Shown: positions 25,143-34,000 of the stretch, piece by piece
Numbering within the stretch: the first letter of the stretch is position 1
Layout: every line of letters begins with the position of its first letter
Assembly (NCBI GenBank): GCA_964420325.1
Contig: CAYQSU010000008.1
Location: 9,293 to 73,292, forward strand
Direction: 5' to 3'
DNA: 64,000 nt
Source of the DNA: CAYQSU01 sp964420325
Lineage (GTDB): Bacteria > Pseudomonadota > Alphaproteobacteria > Rhodospirillales > Defluviicoccaceae
Made by a program: the position numbers and the translations under genes
The notes under the pieces: model-generated
What the model was told of the DNA's origin: nothing
The model's database searches: none
The model's input: only the letters and a program-made list of their open reading frames with translations

Positions 25143-26858
25143 TCAGCGCCGGCGGTCGAGGTGGGCGTAGGCCGGCGACGTGCGCAGGCGGGGATCCTCG
25201 ATCGGTCCGCCGACGGTGAAGTGGTAGAGATCCTGCCAGCCGCCCTCGGGGTCCAGGCCGAGCAGCGCATGCAAGAGATCGTCGAAGAAGCAGCCGATAC
25301 CGGTGCCGCGGACGCCGAGTGCCTCGGCCTCGAGGTAGAGAACCTGGCCGACGATCCCGGTCTCCCAGTAGAGGCGCCGGTAGGCCCATGGGCCTTCGGT
25401 CTGCAAGGTCCGACCGAGGTCGGCGATCATGCCAAGAGAGAAGGCACCGTCGCCGGCGATGTCTTGCGTGCAGGATATGGTGGCGGCGGCGTCCCGCAGA
25501 TCGGCGCCCGGCATCAAGGCGTAGAGCGGCAAGCTGGTGCCGTCGACGCCGCTCCAGGCCAAGTGATCGGCGCGGCACGCGGCCCGGAACTCGGCGAGGC
25601 GGGCGGGATTGCGGGCAAGCAGGTAGAGACCAGGATCGAGGCTCGCCACGCGATGAACGAATACCGCGAGTAGGACGGCCGGCGCATACGGGAACGCGTC
25701 CCACGGCGGCCGGTCCCGCCGAGGCATGGTGCGTGAGAGTACACGCAGGAATGCCGCCTTCGAGAGGCCGGTCTCGCCATCCATGGCGACGGCGCTCCGG
25801 CGCCGGCGGATGATCGCGACGGCCTCCGCGGGCGGCAAGGTCGCCAGCTCTGGCTGGGCGGGAGGCGGCTCGGGGACCTCCCAGGGCAAAGCGTCTTCGA
25901 GCCGAGGCTTCTCCGTCGCGCCGCTTACCGCGGCGATTGCGGGCCAGGGCACGTGCTCGCGGCTCAAGCGGTTGGCGCGACCGGACCAGGTCGCCCCGGA
26001 GAGGGTGTGCGCGAGATCGAGCGAAAGGCAGAAGCCGTGAAGATCGCGGCCCGCGACGTCGACGACGAAGATGCAGTCGGGATGCTCAGGCTCGGCGTCC
26101 GCGAAATCGGCGGCGCGATCGAGGCCGAAGAGGGCGGCGATCTCGCCGTCGGCCGGCTCGGCCGCGACCCTCAGACTCCAGCCGAGAACGCGCGCGGCGA
26201 AGCGGAGCGCGGCGAAGGCGTGGCCGGCGTCGTGCTGGCAGTAGCGGAAGGCGCGCTCGCCGTACTTCCAGGCCTCGCGCCAGTGGATCGAGGAGAGCGC
26301 CGCGAGGAAGCGATCTCGCCCCAGGCGTCGGGCGAGGACTTGGGCGTCCGCCGGCTCCAGCCCGACACGCCGTTCGAGCGCGTGCGCGTGCGGCGCGTAG
26401 TGGTGGACGCCGGCGTCGAGCGCGGGCGACAGCGGGGCGGGCAGCAGCACGTATCCCTCGGTCGGATGCAGGTTGCCGCTCGACGGATTGTTGCGGAGCG
26501 CCCACCGACTCGTTCCGAACTCCTTCCACGCGCTGAGCCCGAGGCCGAGTTCTAGGAACAGACCGAGCGAGTCGGGGCTCAGGCCGATCGGGTCGGGCGA
26601 GGCAGGCGCATAAAGCCGGTCATAGGCGCACGGACTAAGGGCCTCGGTCAGCGGAAGCGGCGTGACCGGGGCGCCCGCGAAGCGGCGGAACGGATCGGGC
26701 TGGTTCGCCCAGTCGAGACCACCCGGCCCGGGAGCGAACCGGCGCGGATGATGCTTGCTCAGCGCATGATAGCCGAGCACGGCAGCGATCGACGACCGGC
26801 GCGCCGGCGTCGAAGAGTGATCCATGTCGCCCGACTGGGACGCTAGCGGGACCTTCAC
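25143..26858 (-). CDS. SagB/ThcOx-family oxidoreductase (tandem nitroreductase fold)
   Basis: 571 residues from GTG 26858; an internal ATG at 26825 is an alternative. SagB-type proteins are FMN-dependent dehydrogenases related to nitroreductases, some of which oxidise azolines in peptide natural products. Family features: YHALSKHHPRRF, GLDWANQPDPFRRFAGAP, a first domain with NNPSSGNLHPTEGYVL, a second with RRRRSAVAMDGETGLSKAAF, and the C-terminal GVRGTGIGCFFDD. No precursor peptide, cyclodehydratase or YcaO gene is nearby, so a peptide-modifying role is not supported. It lies 6 bp after a CHAD gene. Confidence 0.9.
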   Translation of the reverse strand: MKVPLASQSGDMDHSSTPARRSSIAAVLGYHALSKHHPRRFAPGPGGLDWANQPDPFRRFAGAPVTPLPLTEALSPCAYDRLYAPASPDPIGLSPDSLGLFLELGLGLSAWKEFGTSRWALRNNPSSGNLHPTEGYVLLPAPLSPALDAGVHHYAPHAHALERRVGLEPADAQVLARRLGRDRFLAALSSIHWREAWKYGERAFRYCQHDAGHAFAALRFAARVLGWSLRVAAEPADGEIAALFGLDRAADFADAEPEHPDCIFVVDVAGRDLHGFCLSLDLAHTLSGATWSGRANRLSREHVPWPAIAAVSGATEKPRLEDALPWEVPEPPPAQPELATLPPAEAVAIIRRRRSAVAMDGETGLSKAAFLRVLSRTMPRRDRPPWDAFPYAPAVLLAVFVHRVASLDPGLYLLARNPARLAEFRAACRADHLAWSGVDGTSLPLYALMPGADLRDAAATISCTQDIAGDGAFSLGMIADLGRTLQTEGPWAYRRLYWETGIVGQVLYLEAEALGVRGTGIGCFFDDLLHALLGLDPEGGWQDLYHFTVGGPIEDPRLRTSPAYAHLDRRR

Positions 26859-26864
26859 CTGTCC

Positions 26865-27884
26865 CTACGTCCGACCCATCCAGAAGGGCTCGGCGGCGCA
26901 AAAGGCCCTCCAGACGTCGCCGACGTCACGCGCGTCGTTCCCGCGCCGGTCATGGCAGCCGATGACCACGCCCGCGGCAAACGCCAGCCGGAGCCGCTTT
27001 CTGTCGCCCGCGCGCTCGATGAGACCGGCCATCAGCTTGCGGGCGACCTCGAGGTCGTTGGCTTGGCCGAGGCCGTCCTGGAGGTCCCTGACTGCGTCGA
27101 GAAAGGCTGCGACCGGCCGTTTCGGGTAGAGCGAGCCGAAAAACTCGACGGCATAGCGCGCCTTCTTTCCCTGAATGCGCAGTTTGTGGCGTTCCTTCGC
27201 CGACAACACCTCGAACCGTTCGCCCCGTTCGCGCACCGAACGGTACTGCGCCGACAGCATCCTTGATGCCAGTTCAATGGCCGGAGCGAGGAGGCCCAAG
27301 CGCTCCTCGCCGGTGGCCTCTTCTTGCCACCACCCGCGCTCCGTGACCCAGTCCTCGATCCACGACTTCAGCGCCGCGTAGCGCTCGCTCTCGATCGCCA
27401 GTCGCGCCTGCCTGTAACCGAAATCACGCTCGCGGCAGGCGAGGCGACGCAGAAGCGCGACGTCCCTGTCGTTGGCGGCGGGATCGGCCTCAGCCGGCAG
27501 GACCTCGGAGAGAAACACGTCCCAGTCCCGGGCCGGCCCAAGGGCAGTGATCAGCCACTTCAACTCCCCGTCCACGTGGGATCGCTGCGGCGCCGGCAGC
27601 AACGCGTCGAACAAGCCAAGCCGCGAGCGCAAACGCCGCGCCGCGACCCGCATCTGGTGGACGCCCTCCTCGTGGGCGCGGTCAAGCACGCAGGTCTCGT
27701 TCCCGATTACATGGTCGAGGAAATTGCGAACTGCCTCGGCAAGCGCCTCTTCGGCCGTCGAGGCCGGTCCCAAGACTAAGGGCGCGGCCTTCCGCCATGG
27801 CGCGCCGACGCCCGCACTGGTCACCGCGCCAACCTGACGGTCGGACTTAACCACGCTTCGGAGAGGATCCTCCGCGTCCCGCAT
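26865..27884 (-). CDS. CHAD domain protein
   Basis: 339 residues from ATG 27884, which has GAGG six bases upstream; a longer start at 27914 lacks a Shine-Dalgarno sequence. CHAD (conserved histidine alpha-helical domain) proteins are all-helical and bind polyphosphate. Key pieces: HQMRVAARRLRSRLGLF near residue 75, GPARDWDVFLSEVLP, and the second half KERHKLRIQGKKARYAVEFF with GQANDLEVARKL. There is no CYTH domain. It is probably cotranscribed with the SagB-type gene downstream. Confidence 0.93.
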   Translation of the reverse strand: MRDAEDPLRSVVKSDRQVGAVTSAGVGAPWRKAAPLVLGPASTAEEALAEAVRNFLDHVIGNETCVLDRAHEEGVHQMRVAARRLRSRLGLFDALLPAPQRSHVDGELKWLITALGPARDWDVFLSEVLPAEADPAANDRDVALLRRLACRERDFGYRQARLAIESERYAALKSWIEDWVTERGWWQEEATGEERLGLLAPAIELASRMLSAQYRSVRERGERFEVLSAKERHKLRIQGKKARYAVEFFGSLYPKRPVAAFLDAVRDLQDGLGQANDLEVARKLMAGLIERAGDRKRLRLAFAAGVVIGCHDRRGNDARDVGDVWRAFCAAEPFWMGRT

Positions 27885-28138
27885 GTGTTGCCTCACAGCC
27901 CTCCGGCCAGACATGTACGATCGCGCCGGTTCCGCGGATCATATGACTGGCCAGGGAGGCCCTTTATCTCTCGCCCGTTGGCACGTGAACTACCCAACCG
28001 GGTGGGGCAGCCCGCACGATGGCACACTTGTCGATCCGAGTCCACGGCCCGCGACGGCGACGTGCGAACATCCTTGGTTCTTTCGTTGCTTCGCCTGCCG
28101 TGTTTGCCGGCGCCAAGAAATGCAGGCATATTCGGGCC

Positions 28139-29893
28139 ATGACCGGCCCCCGAGACGATCTGTCGACCGCCGATGCGACGCAAGCCATCCGCGACCATGT
28201 GGAGCTGCTGGCGGCCATGGGTCGGGATTTCGCCGGTTCGCGGGACATCGAGCAGACGCTGCGCCGGGGCCTCGCGCGCATCACGGATCATCTTTCGGCC
28301 GAGGGCGGGGCGCTGTTCCTGCTCGACGAGAGCGGCGAGACGCTGACCTGCACGACCTGCGTCGGCGCCACCAACATCGAAGGCCTGACGCTGCGGAGCG
28401 AGCGCGGCATCGTCGGCCGCAGCGTCAAGAACAACAGGGGCGAGCTCGTTCGAGACGTCGCGAGCGATCCTGCCTTCTTCGGCGGCGTCGACGAGAAGAC
28501 CGGCTTCCGGACCAAGTCCATCGTGTGCGCGCCGATGAGCGTCAGGGACGAGTGCATCGGTGCGATCGAGCTCGTCAACAAGAAGGGTGCCGATCCCCGC
28601 TTCGGTCGTGAGGATCTGCGCATTCTCGAGACGATGGCGTCGTCGGCTGCGCTGGCGATCCTCAACGCGCATATGGCCGAGGCGCTAGTGGAGCAGGAAC
28701 GCGTGCGGCGGGAACTCGAACTCGCCGCTGAGATCCAACGCAGCCTGTTGCCCACCGCGGAAGACGAAGCGTTCCCGGTCCATGGCGTCAATCTGCCGGC
28801 GAGGATGGTCTCCGGCGACTTCTATGACTTCTTCACCCTTGCCGACGGCCGCATCTGTTTCAATCTCGGCGACGTCTCCGGCAAGGCCATGAACGCGGCA
28901 TTGCTGATGGCCAAGACGGCGAGCCTCTACCGCTGCCTCGGCAAGACCATTCATCGGCCGGGCCGGCTCTTGGCACGGATCAACACCGAGATCTTCGAGA
29001 CCGCGACGCGGGGCATGTTCGTCACCATGGTCGGCGGCATCTACGACCCGGCGACCGGCCGGGTCCAGCTCTCCAACGCCGGTCACGAACCGCCCTTGCT
29101 GCACCGCGCCGACGGCACGTTCCAGGCGTTTCCGGCCGAGGCTGCGCCGCTCGGCGTGCTGCCGACGCCCGCGGCCGAAGCCTCCCTGCCCGAGATCACT
29201 GTCGACGTTGGCGGCGGCACGCTCTACGTTTTCACTGACGGAGTGACCGAGGGGTTCTTGGGAGACGGGGCGACACTCGGTGCCGAGGGGCTGATGCGGA
29301 TCATTCGCGATACGAGCGACCGACCGGCGCCCAAGAGGCTCAGGGCGGTGACCGACTTGTTCCTCTCGGGCGGCCGCTCGCTGCGCGACGACATCACCAT
29401 GCTCGCCATCGACGACGCCGGGCCGGCGAAGGAGCGGTCGCGCTCGCCCGGGAGCCCCGGCGGCGAAGCGGCCGACACGGACACCGAGGAGCTCGTCGAG
29501 CTCACCGTGCCGGCGCGGGCCGACCGGCTGCGCCTGATCCGCCACGTCATCTCGCTGACCGCGGCCCAGTGCGGCTGCGGCGAGGCCGCTGCGGGCGACC
29601 TCATGCTGGCGGTGGACGAGGCGTGCCAGAACGTCATTCGCCACGCCTACCACGGCGATCCAAACGGCGTCATCGTCGTCAGGGTCTATCGCGAAGGAAG
29701 AAAGCTCGTCGTGCTGCTCAGGGATTTTGCCGAGCCGGTTGACGTCGCCAGGATCAAGCCCAGGGATCTCGCCGATATCCGACCCGGCGGTCTCGGCACC
29801 CACTTCATCCGCGAGTGTCTTGACGAGGCGGTGTTCCTGCCGCCGCCGCCCGACGGCGGCAATTTGATGAAGATGGTCAAGAAGATCAGGTGA
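28139..29893 (+). CDS. GAF-PP2C(SpoIIE)-HATPase fusion, phosphatase/kinase switch protein
   Basis: 584 residues from ATG 28139; a longer frame from 28019 lacks support. Domains: GAF (about 20-180), SpoIIE-type PP2C phosphatase (about 205-420) with acidic metal ligands in VSGDFYDFF, LGDVSGKAMNAAL and RDDITMLAI, then an RsbW-like HATPase (about 445-580) with N-box AVDEACQNVIRHAY and G-box PGGLGTHFIRECLDE. Such fusions (the HsbR type) both phosphorylate and dephosphorylate a STAS partner. The partner is probably the STAS gene that overlaps its stop codon. Confidence 0.92.
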   Translation: MTGPRDDLSTADATQAIRDHVELLAAMGRDFAGSRDIEQTLRRGLARITDHLSAEGGALFLLDESGETLTCTTCVGATNIEGLTLRSERGIVGRSVKNNRGELVRDVASDPAFFGGVDEKTGFRTKSIVCAPMSVRDECIGAIELVNKKGADPRFGREDLRILETMASSAALAILNAHMAEALVEQERVRRELELAAEIQRSLLPTAEDEAFPVHGVNLPARMVSGDFYDFFTLADGRICFNLGDVSGKAMNAALLMAKTASLYRCLGKTIHRPGRLLARINTEIFETATRGMFVTMVGGIYDPATGRVQLSNAGHEPPLLHRADGTFQAFPAEAAPLGVLPTPAAEASLPEITVDVGGGTLYVFTDGVTEGFLGDGATLGAEGLMRIIRDTSDRPAPKRLRAVTDLFLSGGRSLRDDITMLAIDDAGPAKERSRSPGSPGGEAADTDTEELVELTVPARADRLRLIRHVISLTAAQCGCGEAAAGDLMLAVDEACQNVIRHAYHGDPNGVIVVRVYREGRKLVVLLRDFAEPVDVARIKPRDLADIRPGGLGTHFIRECLDEAVFLPPPPDGGNLMKMVKKIR

Positions 29894-30234
29894 GCGCCGG
29901 AATGAAGCACGAACTGCGAGAGGAAGGGGAAGGCATCGTCATCACCTTCGAGGGCGATGTCGATCTGCAGAGCTCGCCCCAGGCGCGCAAGGTTCTTCTC
30001 GATGCCGTGGGGCGCGGCCGGCCGGTGGTCGTTGATCTCTCGCGGGTCGGGTATATCGACAGCTCCGGAATTGCCTCCCTAGTCGAGGCTCTGCAGCGCT
30101 CACGCCAAAAGGGCGGCCGGTTCATGCTGGCCTCGGTCAGCGACGCGGCGCTTCGCGTCCTCCAGCTGGCACGCCTTGACAAGGTGTTCACGATCTGTCC
30201 GAGCCTCGAGGACGCTCTCTCCCGCAGCGGTTAA
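29890..30234 (+). CDS. STAS-domain protein (anti-anti-sigma factor / MlaB-like)
   Basis: 114 residues, starting at the GTG that overlaps the upstream stop codon (GTGA); ATG 29902 is an alternative. STAS fold with the phosphorylatable serine pattern YIDSSGIASL (S58/S59), as in SpoIIAA-type anti-anti-sigma factors. Two roles are compatible with the position: target of the upstream phosphatase/kinase, and MlaB-like cytoplasmic subunit of the following MCE transporter (mlaE starts 9 bp after it). The DSSG motif favours regulation by phosphorylation. Confidence 0.92.
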   Translation: MSAGMKHELREEGEGIVITFEGDVDLQSSPQARKVLLDAVGRGRPVVVDLSRVGYIDSSGIASLVEALQRSRQKGGRFMLASVSDAALRVLQLARLDKVFTICPSLEDALSRSG

Positions 30235-30242
30235 GGGATCGC

Positions 30243-31058
30243 ATGTCTCTCGTCTCCTCACGCGTTCCCGCCATCCGCATCCTGGACCGGGTGGGGCGTT
30301 TCACGGTCCGCGGGCTGGAGGAGATCGGCATGTGCGCGACCTGCGTCATCGAATGCCTCTACTGGCTGGTCGCGGGTCCAAAACAGGGCCAACCGGTGCG
30401 CACGGGCGCGGTGTTTCAACAGATGATGGAGATCGGCATCCGAGCCGTTCCCATCATCGCCGTGCTCGCCGGGACGATCGGCGTGATGCTGGCCATCCAA
30501 GGCATCTACACGCTGCGCACCTTCGGCGCTGAATCGCGGGTGACCTTGGGCATCGCGCTGTCGATGACGCGCGAGTTCGCGCCTCTCATCACCGGCATCC
30601 TGGTCGCCGGCCGCTCGGGATCGGCGCTGGCGGCGCGCCTGGGGACGATGAAAATCAATCAGGAGATCGACGCGCTCAGGGTCATGGGCATCAATCCGAT
30701 GCGCTTTCTGGTTGCCCCGGCGCTGTTCGCCTGCCTGATCATGGTGCCGTCGCTGACCTTCTTCAGCAGCGTGGTCGGCATCCTCGCGGCGGGTCTCTAC
30801 GTCGGCGGCGAGCTCGGCATCAGTCTGGCCGCGTATGCGGACGAAATCTTAGACATTCTGTCCGAAAACGACATCATGCACGGCCTCGGCAAGAGCGCTA
30901 TCTTCGCCGTGCTGATCGCCGCCATCGGGGTCGTCAATGGCGCGCTGGTGACGGGAGGCGCCGAAGGGGTGGGGCGCTACACGACGCGGGCGGTGGTCCA
31001 GTCGATCGCCGCGATCGTCGTCACGGATATGCTGTTCGTCTTCGTGCTGACGCGCTGA
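30243..31058 (+). CDS. mlaE: MlaE-family ABC transporter permease
   Basis: 271 residues, about five or six membrane helices. Recognised by VAGRSGSALAARLGTMKINQEIDALRVMGINPMRFLVAPALFA, a hallmark of MlaE/YrbE permeases that move phospholipids between the inner and outer membranes. It starts 9 bp after the STAS gene and is followed at once by the ATPase. In the standard arrangement MlaE pairs with MlaF (ATPase), MlaD (MCE) and MlaB (STAS). Confidence 0.95.
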   Translation: MSLVSSRVPAIRILDRVGRFTVRGLEEIGMCATCVIECLYWLVAGPKQGQPVRTGAVFQQMMEIGIRAVPIIAVLAGTIGVMLAIQGIYTLRTFGAESRVTLGIALSMTREFAPLITGILVAGRSGSALAARLGTMKINQEIDALRVMGINPMRFLVAPALFACLIMVPSLTFFSSVVGILAAGLYVGGELGISLAAYADEILDILSENDIMHGLGKSAIFAVLIAAIGVVNGALVTGGAEGVGRYTTRAVVQSIAAIVVTDMLFVFVLTR

Positions 31059-31059
31059 C

Positions 31060-31893
31060 ATGACAGGACCGGAGCGCTCACCAACCGCCGACAAGGTGAT
31101 CGAGATCGAGGATCTCGTTGCCTACTACGGATCGCGGATGGTGCTGAGAGGCGTCAGCCTCGACGTCTACGACGGCGAGATCATGGTCATCATGGGCAGC
31201 AGCGGCTCCGGCAAGAGCACGCTGCTTCGCCACATGCTCGGGCTTGAGACCATGGCGTCGGGTTCGGTCAGGTTGCTCGGGCTCAGCGTTGCAGAAGCCA
31301 GCGCCAAGGCGATGGCGACGCTGAGACGGCGCATCGGCGTCGCCTTCCAAGGGGGCGCGTTGTTCAGCTCGATGACGGTCGCCGAAAACATCATGCTGCC
31401 GCTCGTCGAGCACACCGACCTCGACCCGACGACGATGCGGATCATGGCGCGGCTCAAGCTCGAGGTCGTCGGCCTCGCCGGCTACGAGCACCTGATGCCG
31501 GCCGAGCTGTCGGGGGGCATGACCAAGAGGGCGGCGTTCGCCCGCGCCATCATCATGGATCCGAGAATCCTGTTCTGCGACGAGCCGTCGGCCGGCCTCG
31601 ACCCGGCGGTATCTGCGGCGATCGACAATCTGATCCTGAGGCTGCGCGAGGCCATGCGGATGACCATCGTCGTCGTCACCCACGATCTCGACAGTGCCTT
31701 CCGCATCGCCGACCGCATCACCGTGCTCGATGCCGGCGAGATCCTGCTTACCGGCACGGTCGACGAGGTCCGCCGTCACCCGAGCCCGCGCATCCAGAAC
31801 CTTCTCAACCGTCGCCCCCAGGACGACATTCTCGATCCCGAGGACTACCTCGAACGCTTGACCGGCACCCCCTATCGAGCGTCGGTGATCTGA
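31060..31893 (+). CDS. mlaF: MlaF-family ABC transporter ATP-binding protein
   Basis: 277 residues. Walker A GSSGSGKST, signature LSGGMTKRAAFARAI (the MlaF variant LSGGM), Walker B ILFCDEPSAGLDP and H-loop VVTHDLDSA are all intact. It powers lipid transport by MlaE with MlaD. It starts 1 bp after mlaE and lies 13 bp before mlaD. The C-terminal extension (ILDPEDYLERLTG) is typical. Confidence 0.96.
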   Translation: MTGPERSPTADKVIEIEDLVAYYGSRMVLRGVSLDVYDGEIMVIMGSSGSGKSTLLRHMLGLETMASGSVRLLGLSVAEASAKAMATLRRRIGVAFQGGALFSSMTVAENIMLPLVEHTDLDPTTMRIMARLKLEVVGLAGYEHLMPAELSGGMTKRAAFARAIIMDPRILFCDEPSAGLDPAVSAAIDNLILRLREAMRMTIVVVTHDLDSAFRIADRITVLDAGEILLTGTVDEVRRHPSPRIQNLLNRRPQDDILDPEDYLERLTGTPYRASVI

Positions 31894-31906
31894 TCGGCGG
31901 CGGCGG

Positions 31907-32923
31907 ATGAACGGCAGCAGAGCGAATTACGTCATCGTCGGCGGGTTTGTCCTCGCCATGATCGTCGGCCTCATCGTTACCCTCGCCTGGGTGACCGGCT
32001 GGACCCGTCAAACCGACCGGTACGTCACGGTCTTTCGCAACGTTACCGGCATTACCCACGGCACCAAGGTGCTTTACGAGGGCTTTCCGGTCGGACGGGT
32101 CATCGACCTGCGACGCCTGAGCCCGGGCGAAACCGAGGCCCTGATCGGCAGCGAAGGCATGAAAGCCGCCACCCTGTTTCGCGTCGATCTGGAAGTAAAG
32201 AAAGGCTGGCCGATCGCCGATCAAAGCGAGGCCGAGATCGTCGCCCCGGGGCTGCTTGCCGCCGTGTCCGTCAACATCGCCGAACGCCCTCCAGCGCTGA
32301 GCTATCGGCAGACATCGCTCGACGGTACCAGAGTCATCGTCGGCCGGGACGCCGAGACGATCTGGCGCAAGGCGGAGACGCTCGTCGATACCTTGAAGCC
32401 TCTGGCGACCGCGGTCGAGAATACTCTCACACAGCGCATCGATCCGACGTTCGCGGAGCTTCTCGACCTTGCCGCTTATCTCAGGGAACGGCTGCCGCCG
32501 ATTGTCGCTGGGGTCGAGCAGTTCACGGAGACGGTCAACGAGACGGCAAAGTCGCTGGGGGCAACGGCGGACGATCTGAGGCTCGTCCTTCGCCAGGAGA
32601 ACCGAGATCACGTCGACCGCCTGCTGGCCAACCTGGACCGGGCGTCGTCCGATCTCACCCGCCTGACGGCGAAGACGGATCACCTGGTGACGTCGCTTTC
32701 TGCCATGGTCGATGCCAACCGCGCCGACATCGACCAGTCGATCTCCAGCCTGCGCTACGTTCTCGGCGCGCTCGCCCGCGACATCGATTCGATCAACCGC
32801 AACATCGAAGGGACCGCCCGCAACATGAACGAGTTCAGCCGCCAGATCCGCCAGAACCCGGGGCGGCTGCTCGGAGGCACGACCGCGAGCGAGCCCGCGC
32901 ACAGGCGCGCGGGAGAGCGGTAG
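31907..32923 (+). CDS. mlaD: MCE-domain lipid-binding protein (MlaD-like)
   Basis: 338 residues. One N-terminal membrane helix (about 8-30), an MCE domain (about 38-125; HGTKVLYEGFPVGRV near 49-63), then a long helical region with coiled-coil character up to the C-terminus. The protein is longer than E. coli MlaD (183 residues) and resembles the extended PqiB/Mce-like forms that may span the periplasm. It carries lipids between the permease and periplasmic or outer-membrane partners. Confidence 0.93.
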   Translation: MNGSRANYVIVGGFVLAMIVGLIVTLAWVTGWTRQTDRYVTVFRNVTGITHGTKVLYEGFPVGRVIDLRRLSPGETEALIGSEGMKAATLFRVDLEVKKGWPIADQSEAEIVAPGLLAAVSVNIAERPPALSYRQTSLDGTRVIVGRDAETIWRKAETLVDTLKPLATAVENTLTQRIDPTFAELLDLAAYLRERLPPIVAGVEQFTETVNETAKSLGATADDLRLVLRQENRDHVDRLLANLDRASSDLTRLTAKTDHLVTSLSAMVDANRADIDQSISSLRYVLGALARDIDSINRNIEGTARNMNEFSRQIRQNPGRLLGGTTASEPAHRRAGER

Positions 32924-32927
32924 GTCG

Positions 32928-33530
32928 ATGCCCCGGGGTCTGCAGACGGTGCTGGCGGCGGCAGGGCTCGCGCTGGCCGCGGCGTGCGCCCAGCCGCCGG
33001 TGCCGCCCGACCGCTTCTATCGCGTCGTCGTCGACGCGCCTGACTCGCCACCCGCCGCACGGGCCCCGCTCTCGGGCAACCTGGTCGTGGAGCGCCCGGC
33101 CGCCGACGGTCTGCTCGCCGGGCGGCCGATCATCTACGCGGCGAGCCACCGGCCGAACGAGCTTCAGGAGTACAACTACGACTTCTGGGCCAAGCCGCCA
33201 TCGCTGATGATCCGCGACGCGCTCGCACGCTGTCTCGAGCGGGCGCACGTGGCGGAGCGCGTCGTGACCGAGGAGACGCGGGTCGATGCCGACCATGCGC
33301 TTGTCGGCAGGCTGGAGCGGCTCGATCACATCGTCGGCGCATCGAGCGTGTCCCGATTGGAGCTCAGACTCGGCCTGCGCGACAACGTCACCGGCAGGCT
33401 TCTGTTGTGGAAGACCTACGAGGCCGAGGCGGCGCTCGCTGACGACAGCATCGGCGCCGCCATCGACGGCTTCAATGCCGCGTTCGCCGAGGTGTGTCTG
33501 CGGCTTGTGGACGATATCGCCGGCCTGTGA
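32928..33530 (+). CDS. ABC-type transport auxiliary lipoprotein (PqiC/ABC_trans_aux)
   Basis: 200 residues. Signal sequence with lipobox LAAAC (C about residue 20), then the ABC_trans_aux domain (DRFYRVVVDAP, SGNLVVERPAADGLLAGRPI, IIYAASHRPNELQEYNYDFW). Such lipoproteins complete MCE transporters by contacting the outer membrane. It starts 4 bp after mlaD and is the last gene of the switch-plus-transporter operon. Confidence 0.92.
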   Translation: MPRGLQTVLAAAGLALAAACAQPPVPPDRFYRVVVDAPDSPPAARAPLSGNLVVERPAADGLLAGRPIIYAASHRPNELQEYNYDFWAKPPSLMIRDALARCLERAHVAERVVTEETRVDADHALVGRLERLDHIVGASSVSRLELRLGLRDNVTGRLLLWKTYEAEAALADDSIGAAIDGFNAAFAEVCLRLVDDIAGL

Positions 33531-33546
33531 TGGTCGCGGTCCGAAG

Positions 33547-33975
33547 CTACAGCGAGATGTAGCGGCGAAGTGCCTCGGCCTCCGCCTCGGCTTCCTCGAT
33601 TCGGGCCTTGACCACGTCGCCGATGCTGATCATCCCGACCAGCTTGCCCTCGTTGACGACCGGGACGTGCCGGAAGCGCTGCGCGGTGATCATGCCCATG
33701 ATCGCGGCGATCGGATCGTTGGGGGAGCAGGTGACCACCTCGGTCGTCATCAGGTCCGCGACGCGCTTGTTGAAGATGTCCTGCCTGTGGCGATGCATTG
33801 CGCGCACCAAATCCCGTTCCGAGAGGATGCCGGCGATCCCGCCTTGCTCATCGACGACGAGAACGGCGCCGATGCGGTTCTCGTAAAGGAGCGCCAACGC
33901 TGCCGCGACCGGCTCGTCCGGCCCCAGCAACACGATCCTGTCGCCCTTCTCCTTGAGAATGTCCGATACAAACAT
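33547..33975 (-). CDS. CBS-domain pair protein
   Basis: 142 residues consisting of two CBS motifs (about 5-60 and 70-130). Such stand-alone Bateman modules bind adenosine-type ligands; the true ligand is not inferable. A conserved RHVPVVNEGKLVGMISIGDVVKAR closes the second CBS. The gene is convergent with the transporter lipoprotein (16 bp apart) and precedes, on the same strand, the YbdK-type ligase (25 bp downstream of that gene's stop codon). Confidence 0.94.
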   Translation of the reverse strand: MFVSDILKEKGDRIVLLGPDEPVAAALALLYENRIGAVLVVDEQGGIAGILSERDLVRAMHRHRQDIFNKRVADLMTTEVVTCSPNDPIAAIMGMITAQRFRHVPVVNEGKLVGMISIGDVVKARIEEAEAEAEALRRYISL

Positions 33976-34000
33976 GGAGAGCCTCCCTGACGTGGCTGCC

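Noticed and set aside
25143..27884. Azole/peptide natural-product cluster suggested by the SagB-type gene
   Set aside because: No YcaO, cyclodehydratase, precursor peptide or transporter is adjacent; the neighbours are a CHAD protein and a DUF2189 membrane protein.
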